64,000 bases of DNA from Haematococcus lacustris (taxonomy: Eukaryota; Chlorophyta; Chlorophyceae; Chlamydomonadales; Haematococcaceae), in NCBI GenBank assembly GCA_030144725.1, contig JASKMD010000030.1, positions 4,867,346 to 4,931,345 on the forward strand, in the 5' to 3' direction. Position 1 is the stretch's first letter. Every line of letters starts with the position of its first letter. The notes beneath the pieces were generated by a model. The model was not told the DNA's origin. It searched no databases and saw only the letters and a list, made by a program, of their open reading frames with translations. Below, piece after piece: positions 1 to 9,828 of this stretch. Made by a program: the position numbers and the translations under genes.

Positions 1-306
1 TGTTCATGGTGTGTTCATGGTGTGCCCAGAGTATGAGTCAAACGAAACTCATTCAACATGGAACAACATGTTTGACTGTGGGTAACCTCACTCAGCTACT
101 CCAATCAAGTTCAAGCATCCTTGGTCGCACCCTTGATGACTACAGACCCCACACCGGTGGCATTCTCCCCCTAAACCACTGGGCACCCCATCAACACTAA
201 CAGCTTGATGCTTGAAAGGCTCACAGCCTGTCAAAACTACCTGGCCCTATGGGTTGTTGCGGGCCCGACCATCAATGCCCCGCCGGTACTCTGCAGCCCG
301 GTGCCC
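1..306 (-). mobile_element. 3' end of a Fanzor/TnpB-like element (family 2), reversed
   Basis: Read on the minus strand, this segment matches 8155-8450 closely. It holds the last codons of the element protein (ending RGIDGRARNN plus one residue and TAG), about 230 bases after the stop, and the end sequence near GGTTACCCACAGTCAAACAT. Only the last part of the protein gene is visible. The left end may continue beyond the window. It lies next to the last visible SNM1 exon, so it is probably inside the following SNM1 intron. Assignment to the Fanzor group comes from the better preserved copy at 7470-8450. Confidence 0.75.
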
Positions 307-379
307 AGAGTATCAGTCCAGGGCCGTGAGTCCCAGTCTAGCCTAGCCGCACAGTCCAGGCCTTGCAGCCAGAGCATAC

Positions 380-3300
380 CTCCAGGAACAGCCGTTCTTT
401 GCCAATGGTGTAGGTGCCAAACACAAACAGGCAGCGTGGGTTGAACGCCTCTGCCTTCACTGCCTCCAGAGTGTAGCGCAGTGTCTCCTCCTGACTGGGG
501 AAGCAGTACTGCACATGCACAGCTCAATACGGGCATCAATGGCCAGACCTTCATGGCTGTGCTGATGTGTGACATGTGTTCGTGACTGCAGCTGGAGGAG
601 GAGATGGCACAGACCAGCGGCGAGGCAGGGTGGTGTTTGTGTCCAGCATCGAACCAGCAGCATGACCAGCCAGTGCGGGCCTGGTGTGGTGCCTGGTAGT
701 GGCCCCACGCACCCTGCCACAGGCCCCACGTAGCAGCCAGGCAGCCACACAGGCAGCAGCCTCAGAGCCAGGTCCCAGCACTCCCCAGCCAGCCAAGTGC
801 AGCAAGCGAGCACCAAGGCATACAAGACAGCTGATCTTGAGCTGTCATCAGCTTACAATCAGTCCATGTTTGTCAGGCCATCTCTAGACTTTAGCCCCTT
901 CACAGGGGTCAGGCAATAGCATAGGTGGAAGGCGCCCATGCCATGTGCATGGAAACATAACTCCACGCAGACAAGACACCACCCCTAGTGAGGAGACCTG
1001 ATTCTGCCCAAACGGGCTGATGAGGCATGTGTGTTATTGTTACAATGCTGAGGTGCTTGTCACTGTCACACCTGGGGGTCACAGTAAGTGGTGTCCAGCA
1101 CCAAGCGGCAGCGACTGCCTCGCAGCGCCTGCAGCTCCGGCTGCTCAAACATGTGCGAGGACAGCCTGCAGGCCAGAGCCAGGGCCAAGGGGGCTGGCTG
1201 GAAGCTGCAATTCAGGCCAGGGCAGGTTGAGCCCGCCTGCCTGCCTGCCTGCCTGTCCCTTGTTTGTAGTAGCTGAGTGAGGTTACCCACAGTCAGACAT
1301 GTTGTTCCTTGTTGAATACGTTTTGTTTGCCTGTCACCTCCTTCACTCATGTCAAGCTGCTTGTGTCCCCAAATGTGACTCGGGCCCTGGGCGCTTTTAG
1401 CCCCTGGCCCGTGCCTGACCTGCAGTCACCGGTGTGCAACACTGGCCTCATGCCGGGTGCCGTGGCTATGACCATTGCTGCTCCTGGGCAGTGGTTAGCG
1501 TCCACCAGGGTGAGGCTGACACCATCAGCCACCTCTACAGCCTGGTTCATAGGCAGAACCAGCAGGTTGGACATGGGCACCTGCAGGTCGCAGCGACAGG
1601 CCAGGGTTGTGGTGGGAGAGGCCCGGGACTGAAACAGGGGCAGGGCAGGAGGGCAGAAGTGGGAACAGGGCCAGTGGGCAAAGGGGCAGGCAGCTGGCAG
1701 GTGTTTGTGTGTGCGGCTGCAGGGGAAGAGGCAGGTGCAGCGTGGGGCAAGGGCGGCAGCTCGGGGCAGATAGTGAAGCGAGGCAGGGCAGACGGACCCG
1801 CCCCTCCCAGTCTGCCCTGTTGCCCTGCGCCTCACCCTGAGCTTGGTGGACACCAGCTGTGCCGTGACGGCAGAGCACACCACCTTGCCCAGGCTGAAGG
1901 ACTTGGTAAGGCCGCGGTAATGGTCAGCGTGGAAGTGCGTGAGGACCCAGTGCCGGTTGTGGCCACGCACCTGGGACAGAGGGCGGGCAGGCGGGGAGGG
2001 AGTGTGTGTGAGAGTGAGCAGACAAGTACCTAAGTTGGGTGATGCAACTCATACACAGAAAGGTTCCTAATTTGGTTAACTTTTGGCGTCTCAGACCCAT
2101 TGCTGCTCCATTTCGGTACTAGTGTTAAAGTTAAGCACATAGCCGTGCAACCCTTCATTACATCTCTCCACAGTGCCCTTGATGGTCTCCATAAGCCCAC
2201 CAGCAGCAAAGATATGACATGTTTTAGTACCATACCCCTCAAAAACCAGTTTTGCATTGAAAGTCCCCTAATGTGGGTATGTCGTTGCTTTTGTCCACCT
2301 ACTTGAAGATTGGCACCACAACTGTTATAGAGGCTGCTACCCATCCCAATGCCCCTATCACAGCTAGCAGCTTGTCAAAAACATGATCACGTGGCAGTCT
2401 AGAGACACTCAAAGTTGTGCACATGGACATGCAAGCATGCTACTTGCAAGATCGCTTGCTGGCCTTTGCAGCTTTCTTGGCGGCCTCAGCAACCACCTCA
2501 TGCTTGAAATAGAACCTATCCTCTGCTGGGAAACGTAAGCTGGGCTGCGGTTGGGCTGATCGCTGAGCTGCAATACGCAACATTGCGGCGTCGACTGTCA
2601 ATCTCAGCCGACAAAACGCGATAGTCCGCCGCAAACCGACTCACAACGTCCTCATAACCTCTAACGACCGTGTATGAAAGGAGGCATGCGTGTTGAAGAG
2701 CGGAAATGGGAGAACGGCCAGTATAGGCCTACCCAAATTAGGAACCTTTCTGTGTATCTCCGTCAAGTCGGTTGGCTCCCTACTTGCCGATGCTGTAACT
2801 GAGCCCTGACTGAGCATATGGCTGGGAAATGTTGGCTTGGTCAGTGCGCTTCCTCCCCAATACAAGGGGACTTATGTGGAGATGCTCAATTACAAACACT
2901 TTTCAGGAGGGACTTGATCCTGACTGGTTGCACAGTATGTCTAGCTCCAAGCACAAGATGGCATTATCAGATTGAGAAAGAGCATGATGTGGTCAGCAGG
3001 GTTTTGTACCCGTGCCTTACTTGTGTGAATTCTTGCCGTTCTTGGCATCCCTTGCGATGACCAAGCCAACCACTGACAAATTGTGCATGCACGCCATGCC
3101 ATCCATGCCATGTGTGTGGAAGGTTTACTACATACAGACAAAGACACCACCCTCAGTGAGGGGTGCAGTGACTTGCGGGCTGAAGAGGGAGGTGCCATAG
3201 CTCTGATTATTCCATTCCATACCCAGGATGTAGCCTGACACGCTTCCTTAGTGGAAACATTGAAGCGTGGGTGCATTCATTAGGAGTGGGTGGGGTGGAG

Positions 3301-6300
3301 AGGAATGCAGTGGTGTGCATCCTAGTCGTGGTCTCCCCCTACAATGCCCATCCCCATGGCTCTGCTTGGCACTGGCAGCTGCCACATGCAAGACATGCCT
3401 AGCACACGGTCTGCCACACCTCCGGCAGCAGTTCAGTAGCTGAAGCTGCTGTGCCCGTTGAGTACGTGGTGATGAGTGGCAGTCTCTTTAAAGCTTAGTT
3501 GATGTAGCGCAGTAATGCATGCTTGTGGCTCCTCTTGCAGCTAACAGCAGCGTGTGTCAGCCATGTCAGTTTTGTAACAGTTATGTAACTGTTGTCAATG
3601 TAACTGTTGCCAATGTAACTGTTGTCATTGTAATTGTTGCCAATGTAAGTCGCGAGAGTGAGCCCAACAGCAGCAGACCCCTCTGGCAGCAGCCCAGCAG
3701 CTGAAGACCCCTCTGACAGCAGCAGCAGCAACAAGCGCCAACCAGCTGACATAGGCAGCGGCCTGGCTGACGAGCGAGCGTTCCTGTTTGACCCAGCCAC
3801 TCACATGGGCATGGGGCTGGACCCTGGTGCCATCCAGGCAGTCAGCGCAGCTTCAGGGGTGTGGCGTGCGGATGGCTGCTTGCAAGGAGCAAGCTGACAG
3901 GAGCCAGGTGCAGCATGACAGCGGCCTGATCCAGGCTCGACTCAACTCTCAGCGGTGGAATGACAACATCAAGCTCGAGCTGCAGCACCTGGCAGGCACC
4001 TCCCTGGTGGCCATCCAGCGGCATGTGGCCGTCACCCTGGCCACTAGGGATGCAGTGTGGAGGGAGTACCTGCGTCCCAAGTGGGCTGAGCAAAGGATGA
4101 GGCTGCATGGTGCGAAGGAGATGGTTCTGGAGCGCTACTTCAAGAAGGTGGGAGTGGCAAGGGTAGGGAAGGGGGGGCGGGACCATAGGCTGATGACTGC
4201 CCCACATGTGACCTGCTAGGTGCCCATGTACCCAGTTCTGCCAAGGATGTCATGCGCATTGTGTGCCCTGTGTGTCATGCAGTTGGAGGAGGAGACAGCC
4301 AGCGTGTCCCAGCAGCAGTGGGGGTCCCGCAAGCAGCTGGTGGTGTTCTTTGGCAACGCAGGCACTGGCACCCGGGGTGGGTGGGGGGCCAAGGCCGTGT
4401 TGCAGGCCTGCCGCAAGGTGGTGGAGAGGCCCAACAGCGGCAAGCCAACCGACAGGGTGCCAGGCAGGGTGGTGACAGTGGATGAGTTCCGCACAAGCAG
4501 GGGTCAGCTCAATTATGAACAGCCCCCAGCCCTGTGAGGAGGAGCTGGACAGCAGCAAGCCAACCAGGCCTGAGGACTGGAAGCCCAAGCCGGGTCAGGT
4601 GCAGAACCGCTTGTTGCGGTCAGCCTGGAGCCAGCGGTTTGAGGCGCCAGTGCGGGGGCTCATGTGGTGCCCTTGGCTGGCCCAGGCCACCCCCGGGGAC
4701 CTTGGCAAATGGGTGGACAGGGACTGCAACGCAGCCCTCAACCTCCAGCGGGCAGGGGAGAGCAAGTGGCGCCCACTGGAGCTGTGCAGGTGGCCAAACC
4801 GAGGAAGGCTTCCTGCCCAGGGCAAGGAGTACCCAGCATTGGGCTTCAAGAAGCTGCGAGACCGAGCACCCAAGGCCCTAGCCCAGCAGCCTGTAGCACA
4901 GTAGCATGTCCACTAGGCAATGCTTAAGCTGTTGCTTACATCAGAGCATGTGTTTCATGCCAACATAGATTTCCCGGCCTTCGGGTTGGGGTAGTGAATC
5001 AGGTATTGGTGGCGAATGCTTGCTGCATGCAAACAGACCGATTACAGATAACGCAGCCCCTGCCCATAATAGTAGGGAAAAATGCGGCTGTGCCACACCT
5101 CCGTCTGGCCGCTCTGCAGCTAGAAGCCTGTCTGATCTGCACTGAACACCTGGTCGGGCCGATGCAAACACGTCTGCCCTCTTCCACACCTCTTCTTCAG
5201 CGTGGGCATCAGCTCAGAGTCATACCATTCCTCTAGTGCTGCCCACTTTTGAGCAGCAGCCAGATGCACCTTGGCAAGGGGTGAGGGTGTGTAGTGAGAG
5301 CCTATGCCAAGCCATGGAGGCAGAGAACCAGTTCATGCTAGAGGTGGCACCAGCAAGGGGTGGCGGCTCATCCCTGCGCTCACGGGCCTTCACTGTGGTG
5401 CCCAGAGCAGCCAGCAGTGACGGCTTCGTCACCCCCTGCCCCTGCTCTTGTGCCCTTCTCACTAGGCTCACCAGCCATTAACCCTCAGCCGGCACCAGAT
5501 CTGTGGGCTGGCCCTGCTTGGCAAATGCTTGGCGGATGGCCAAGTCATGTTGCGTACCATTGGACAAGATGTAACCCAATGAACCACCCTCACTAACAGT
5601 GGGCGGGGCACGAGTACTGGGCGCGGGGAACGGGGCCAAGGGCGGAGGGAGCGTGACTGTGTCTCTGGGGCGGCGTGACTATGTAATGTCGGCCTCAACT
5701 GGCTTGTTCGTGAAGACTGGTAGGACACTGGAAGGGCTGAGTGGATGAGGAGGTGGGCAGTTGAAAGTGTGGATAAGGTTCAACAGGCCCGTAGGTGCAC
5801 GGGTAAGTACTTGAAGTGTATAATCATGACAGCAGGTTGGAGAGGGGCTACTTGTGAAGTTGCACGCCATGTGCAGCCTTGCCAAGCATGTGTAAAGCCG
5901 CATTACTTGGCCACTTGCGCATGCGTGGCACCTAGTTGTGCATGCCTGCGCCTCACCTTCAGGGCTTGCATGGTAGTAACTGCAAGCTGGCCATGACATG
6001 AAGGCAATAACCACATTGCATGTATCGTCCATGCAATGGAGGGGGCGGATGCTTGGACCCACCTTGTGGCAGCCAGGCCCGAAGTAGTCGACAGGGAAGC
6101 GTGTGCCAGGCAGGCTGTGCCAGCGGGGCAGGCAGGACAGCTGACGGCCAGCAGCTGGGCACCCCAACCCACTCCCCACCCCATTGCCTACAACTCCAGA
6201 ACTCCCAGCTGCCGACCCTTGCTTTGGCTGGCCTACCCACCCCTCTCTGCCTGCCTCCTCAGTGTTTGGTGCTCTGGGCTGGGCTGCCAGCAGGGTGGGA

Positions 6301-9300
6301 CCAGCCGCAGCAGCAGGAGCTGCTGAGCCAGCCCATGGCCTGCCCAGCTGTTGATGTGGTGCTGGTGCTGAGGGTTTGACAGGCTGGGGGCCGATGCCAG
6401 GCGCTGGCTGCAGCAGTTCAGTAGGTGAAGCAGCTGCGCCTGTCAAGAAAGTGGTGATGAGGGGCAGTCTCTTGGGAGCTGAGTTGAACATGGAGGAGAA
6501 GGGCTGGCATGCAGTCACGAGGTGGCTGGGGTGGGACAGTGCCGGGTGGCCACTGGTAGGGCCCCTGACAGCCCCAAGGGCTGCTGGGGCTGCAGGGCAG
6601 GCTGGAGCCCAGGCAGAGTGGGAAGGAGCAGGGCTGGGAGCCAAGGCGTGTGAAGTAAGGGCAGGGGCAGTGCGGGCAGGAGCGAGGGCCTGGCCCGAGT
6701 TGGGCGGGAGGGTGAGAGCGGGGTCGCTGCTGCAATTAGTCCTTGGCCATAGAGATACGGTTGATGCCCAGTTATGGCTGTGGCTTGCGTGGGACACAGG
6801 GTGCATGAGGGCAGCAGCGGCGGCTGGCTTCAAGGCAACCTGGGGCCACTGTTGCTTGAGATGTTGGGCCTCAGGCTGAGGCTGGGCTTGAGGCTGGGGC
6901 AGCTCGTCATACTTGGTTGCTGTGGGGTGCTGGCATGGCTGCTCCAGCGTCCTCTGCCGCTCCACCACCTTGTGCGCTGCAGCCAGACAGTGGCTGCGCA
7001 GCTCTGGGTCAGGCAGGGGGCCGCACAGCATTGCTAGGGACCCCTGCAGCTGCTGTCGCTCAGACTCGCTCTCCACACCCATACCCTGAGATGAGGGCAG
7101 CAGCAGCCCTTGTCAATGTAACTGTTGTCAATGTAACTGTTGTCAATGTAACTGTTGCCAATGTAACTCGCGAGAGTGAGAGTCGTGAGAGTGGAAGAGT
7201 GCTACCAGCAGCAGCAGCGGCACAAGCAGCCAGACTTGAAGCAGCCTCACAAACTGGTAGCGCTGAGCAATTGTAAGAGAACTGAGCAAGAGACATACAC
7301 GACTGTTGCCTGCAGCATGCAGTTGAGTAGCAGGGAGGACGTGTGGAGAGCCCAGCTGTCGTAGCAAGTAGTAGCAAGTAGTGCAAGTAGTACCAAGAGC
7401 TGGGCCACAAGCGTCTGTGAGGCCGCCTACCCCAAGGCCCCGCAGCAGCAGCAGCAGCACGCTGCCGCGCAGTAATGCATGCTAGTGGCTCCTTTTGCAG
7501 CTAGCAGCAGTGCGTGTCAGCCATGTCAATTCTAATTCCATACAGACAAGACACCAACCCTACCGACAGCCCCATCGTTCTGTCTTTGCGTCGCTATTAG
7601 TTGTACTCTGGGCTGATGAGGGAGGTGCCGTCTGTGTGAACAGCCCTAGGTAGGATGGTAAGGGGCTGGTCTGTACATCACTCAGACCTATGGCCAGCAT
7701 GGGATGTACACAGGCCTGACAGGCTGGTAATCGTGGATGAGTTCCGCACCAGCCGTGTCAGCTCGTCAGTGCGTGCCCACCTCCCCCTGCCCCTGCCCAG
7801 GAGAAACCCCCCCCAGCCCAGGCCCCCCTTATCCAGGACCCCCCTGCCCCTGCCCCCCCCCCCCCCCCAGCCCAGGACCCCCCCGCCCAGGCCCCATCAC
7901 CCCCCCCTGCCCAGGACCAGCCCCCCCTGCAGCACCTGGCCCAGCCCCCCGGCCCCAAGCCCCCCCATGGGGCAGGTGGCTGGACCGAGACACCAACGGG
8001 TGCCTGAACATGCAGCGCATTGGGGAGAGGATGCAGCGCCCCCTGGAGCTGTTCCAATGGAAGGACCTGGAGGCTCTGCCCCCGATTGGCAAGAAGTACC
8101 AGCAGCGCCACAAGCTGGTCGATGACCGGCTGCCCAAGGTCAGGCAGCGGCTGCACCGGGCTGCAGAGTACCGGCGGGGCATTGATGGCCGGGCCCGCAA
8201 CAATGCATAGGGCCTGGTAGTTTACACAGGCTGTTAGCCTTACAGAGCATTAAGCTGTTAGTGTTGATGAGGTGCCCAGTGGTCCCCAGTTGGCTGGGAT
8301 GGAACGTGCCACCGGTGTGGGGTTGGCAGTTATCAAGGGTGCGGCCAAGGATGCTACAACTTGTTTGTAGTAGCTGAGTGAGATTACCCACAGCCAGAAA
8401 TTACCCACAGTCAGACATGTTGTTCCTTGTTGAATGAGTTTTGCTTGACTGTGCAGAGGTCACAGACTAGGCAATGGGCAGTACCAGCACCATGCAGGAC
8501 CCTCTCACCACCAGGTCCTGCTCAGTGAGCCAGGGCAGGGTCAGCTCGTCCATCCCTTCGCGCAAGAAGAGGGGTAGCAGGTGAGCCAGTCCCAGGCCTG
8601 ACAACCTGCAACAAGCCAGGTCAGGCCACACTATCTTAGATTATATCTGACCAGATTGCGTCAGGTCAAGACACAGTAAACTACGCTGCAACTGCTGGCC
8701 CTAGACCCAGATGCTTCACCCTCCCCTCCCTGCTAGGTGAAGTCAGATGCATGGCCAGCAGGATGGGAGGAGCAGCAGCATCGCTTTGCTGTGAGCCAGT
8801 CCATTGGCTGCTGGGCGAAATGACTGCCAAGGGTCAGTCAGGTGCTGTTGTTGAAACTTTTGAGCCTGTTACCTACATGGTGATGAGACACAGCCTGATG
8901 CTGGATGGTGATGCGTGGTGGCATGGTGATGACCACTTGCACCCACCCTCCTGTCCCACCTCACCATTCCCCGCAGGTCACAGGGCAGCAGCGCAGCCGG
9001 CCTGTCAGCAACTCAAACAGCCCCTGTGCAAGGGAGTCCTCGGCCAGGTGGGGGACCTTCTGCTCCCCAAGCTCTGGGTGTAAGTCTGGGGAATCATGCT
9101 GGGGGCTGGGGACTTGAGCTATGCAGCCTGACACAGCTGCATGTGTCTCAACTGTGAAGGTTGATGGCTGTTCCTGCAGATGTATTTGAGCAGGACATGC
9201 GATAAACTGTGCCAGCTCACTGTTTGGGCGCTGCGCAACCTGGACTAGTATTGTTGGGGCCATCCCAAAGCCCACAGGCTATGCGCACTCCTGCTGTATT

Positions 9301-9657
9301 TGCTGTTTGTACTACGGCAGTCGTCACCTGGACTGTCTCCCTGTGCTCCATTTCAATTGCATGCTCCTCCTCCAGCATGTGCCTGTCGTCATGCTCATCT
9401 TGCACTGCAGCTTGACTAGGGCGTGGTGCTTGGGTGCAGATGTGAGCATAGGGGTCGCTGTCATCTTCTTCGCTGTTGCATTTCTCGTCAACGGCATCCT
9501 CTTCCCCTTCTGACAATTGCGTGTTTCCCATTAACGCTTCAATACATCGCTCAACGTGTTGCTCGCGTTGCTCCAACTGATCCAGTGCTATGCCGCATGC
9601 TGGGCACATGTCCGTCTGAACAGGGCCGGTGTCCCAGGCGACCACGGCGTGCGGCAT
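380..9657 (-). CDS. SNM1: SNM1-type DNA cross-link repair nuclease with UBZ4 and SAM domains (3' end outside window)
   Basis: Predicted exons, in order of translation: 9657-9328, 9239-8965, 8605-8509, 7085-6063, 1970-1836, 1580-1420, 1165-1072, 508-380. All junctions have GT-AG signals and the phases agree, giving 748 codons so far with no stop. Residues 18-38 form a UBZ4 finger (C18, C21, H34, C38), a ubiquitin-binding module known from SNM1A. Residues about 200-255 form a SAM domain (WLSGLGLAHLLPLF, then LTEQDL and MGVESESERQQ) that spans two junctions. Exon 4 is Ala/Pro-rich and ends in LPGTRFPVDYFGPGCHK. The metallo-beta-lactamase core follows: THFHADHY (H587, H589, D591, H592), DANHCPGA, HTGDC, LDTTYCDPQ, FPSQEE and GTYTIGKERLFLE. 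The family consists of 5'-3' exonucleases acting in interstrand cross-link repair in the nucleus. SAM plus DRMBL resembles plant proteins such as Arabidopsis AT2G45700. The start could lie upstream because the frame stays open past 9657. The C-terminal DRMBL end is not in the window. Introns 3 (1.4 kb) and 5 (4.1 kb) are swollen by mobile elements. Confidence 0.9.
589..884 (+). pseudogene. Fanzor-like family 1 remnant inside an SNM1 intron
   Basis: Starts with codons for LEEEMAQTS after an acceptor-like CTGCAG, then joins a stretch matching the region before the RuvC-II-like VDE motif. It then jumps to the Pro/Ala-rich linker (VVAPRTLPQAPRSSQAATQ) seen at 38271-38909 on the other strand. The post-stop sequence TTGAGCTGTCATCAGCTTAC (835-855) is also shared with that copy. 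Large internal deletions and frame changes make it a relic. It is antisense to SNM1 and lies between the exons at 508-380 and 1165-1072. Confidence 0.7.
1264..1335 (+). repeat. Isolated 3'-terminal fragment of a family 2 Fanzor-like element
   Basis: The stretch around GTAGCTGAGTGAGGTTACCC and the following CAGTCAGACATGTTGTTCC matches the ends at 8370-8450 and, reversed, at 30-110. Nothing else of the element is present. It sits in the SNM1 intron between the exons at 1165-1072 and 1580-1420. It could be a solo end left by deletion. Confidence 0.7.
2051..2757. mobile_element. 0.7 kb element with 25-bp terminal inverted repeats
   Basis: Positions 2051-2075 (beginning ATACACAGAAAGGTTCC) are repeated as an exact reverse complement at 2733-2757. 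The outer flanks both show CTC (2048-2050 and 2758-2760), a possible 3-bp target duplication. The element lies wholly inside the large SNM1 intron 5. Inside is a 64-codon minus-strand frame (2634-2440) with no recognised domain. It could be a MITE or a shortened DNA transposon; the superfamily is not assignable from what is visible. Confidence 0.75.
2440..2634 (-). CDS. Short open frame within the inverted-repeat element
   Basis: A 64-residue frame ending in a Lys/Ala-rich tail (EAAKKAAKASKRSCK). It is not recognised. It may be the end of an element-encoded protein or chance coding. No upstream exon could be joined to it with confidence. Confidence 0.2.
   Translation of the reverse strand: MRRTIAFCRLRLTVDAAMLRIAAQRSAQPQPSLRFPAEDRFYFKHEVVAEAAKKAAKASKRSCK
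3424..3497 (-). pseudogene. Short displaced copy of part of SNM1 exon 4
   Basis: About 75 bases (GCAGCAGTTCAGTAGCTGAA onward) match 6410-6480 inside SNM1 exon 4, and also the copy at 16285-16350. The match ends abruptly where the 5' flank of the Fanzor-like element begins. It therefore marks a breakpoint. It lies in SNM1 intron 5, in the same orientation as the parent exon. Confidence 0.65.
3498..4904 (+). pseudogene. Fanzor/TnpB-like RuvC nuclease gene, family 1 copy A, frameshifted
   Basis: The 5' flank (3511-3571) is shared with the copy at 7472-7532. The coding part begins around 3658. It reads FDPATHMGMGLDPGAIQAVSA, where the D of GLDPG fits the RuvC-I aspartate (D in the better copy at 36.7 kb). 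The frame breaks near 3870-3885 and continues as WNDNIKLELQHLAG and ATRDAVWREYLRPKWAEQRM. An intron is likely from about 4147 to the acceptor at 4281, followed by RKQLVVFFGNAG, VVTVDEFRTSR (RuvC-II-like Glu) and, after a second frame break near 4500, WVDRDCNAALNLQRAG (the TnpB/Fanzor RuvC-III motif). The stop is TAG at 4902-4904. The zinc-ribbon cysteines normally following the TS motif are missing. Fanzors are eukaryotic relatives of TnpB, RNA-guided nucleases of transposons. This copy cannot make an intact protein. It lies antisense in SNM1 intron 5. Confidence 0.75.
3574..3655 (+). repeat. Tandem repeat of about 15 bp at the 5' side of copy A
   Basis: Five or so imperfect units of TGTAACTGTTGTCAA lead into GCGAGAGTGAG. 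The same array with the same exit sequence occurs at 7110-7175 beside copy B, so it belongs to the element rather than to the host intron. Confidence 0.8.
4905..6062. other. SNM1 intron 5, distal part, no gene recognised
   Basis: Sequence between the stop of Fanzor copy A and SNM1 exon 4. The part from about 5645 is shared with 15483 onward, so the segment duplicated at 15.5 kb includes intron as well as exon. Open frames here show no recognised motif. Confidence 0.5.
7100..8450 (+). pseudogene. Fanzor/TnpB-like element, family 2 copy B, degenerate
   Basis: The 5' side carries the 15-bp tandem array (7110-7175) and the flank at 7472-7532 shared with copy A. Coding traces begin with LVIVDEFRTSRVSS near 7720. 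They pass through a C-rich, Pro-coding stretch with a frame change, then read RWLDRDTNGCLNMQRIGER, QRPLELFQWKDLEALPPIG and finally RGIDGRARNNA with TAG at 8208-8210. In the RuvC-III motif the usual NAA has become NGC. The N-terminal RuvC-I half is absent. About 230 bases after the stop are conserved with the reversed copy at 1-306. The element is antisense inside SNM1 intron 3, between the two halves of the SAM domain. Confidence 0.75.
8220..8450 (+). other. Conserved post-stop region of family 2 elements, candidate guide-RNA region
   Basis: The bases after the TAG codon stay similar between copy B and the copy at 1-306. Examples are GCTGTTAGTGTTGATG, GCCACCGGTGTGGGGT, ATCAAGGGTGCG and TAGCTGAGTGAG. 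TnpB and Fanzor elements place their guide (omega) RNA at this position relative to the gene, overlapping the element end. That a guide RNA is made here is inference; recent common origin could also explain the similarity. Copy B also has a 17-bp duplication near 8385-8415. Confidence 0.3.
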
Positions 9658-9828
9658 CTCGGTCCGACGTCGGCCACCTCCTGACACGCCGGGTGTCCCG
9701 TGGACATGCCCGTCTGTCCAAGGTATTATTCGAATCTGAAGATGTCTGTCGAAAAAAAAATCAAAACGTCTGTCTACTTGCGAGAGAAACCAGACACGTT
9801 CGACTCAGGTACAAGCTCTGTTAAACAC

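Noticed and set aside
9691..9760. tRNA gene suggested by a TTCGAAT motif
   Set aside because: No acceptor stem, D-arm or anticodon arm can be formed around it.
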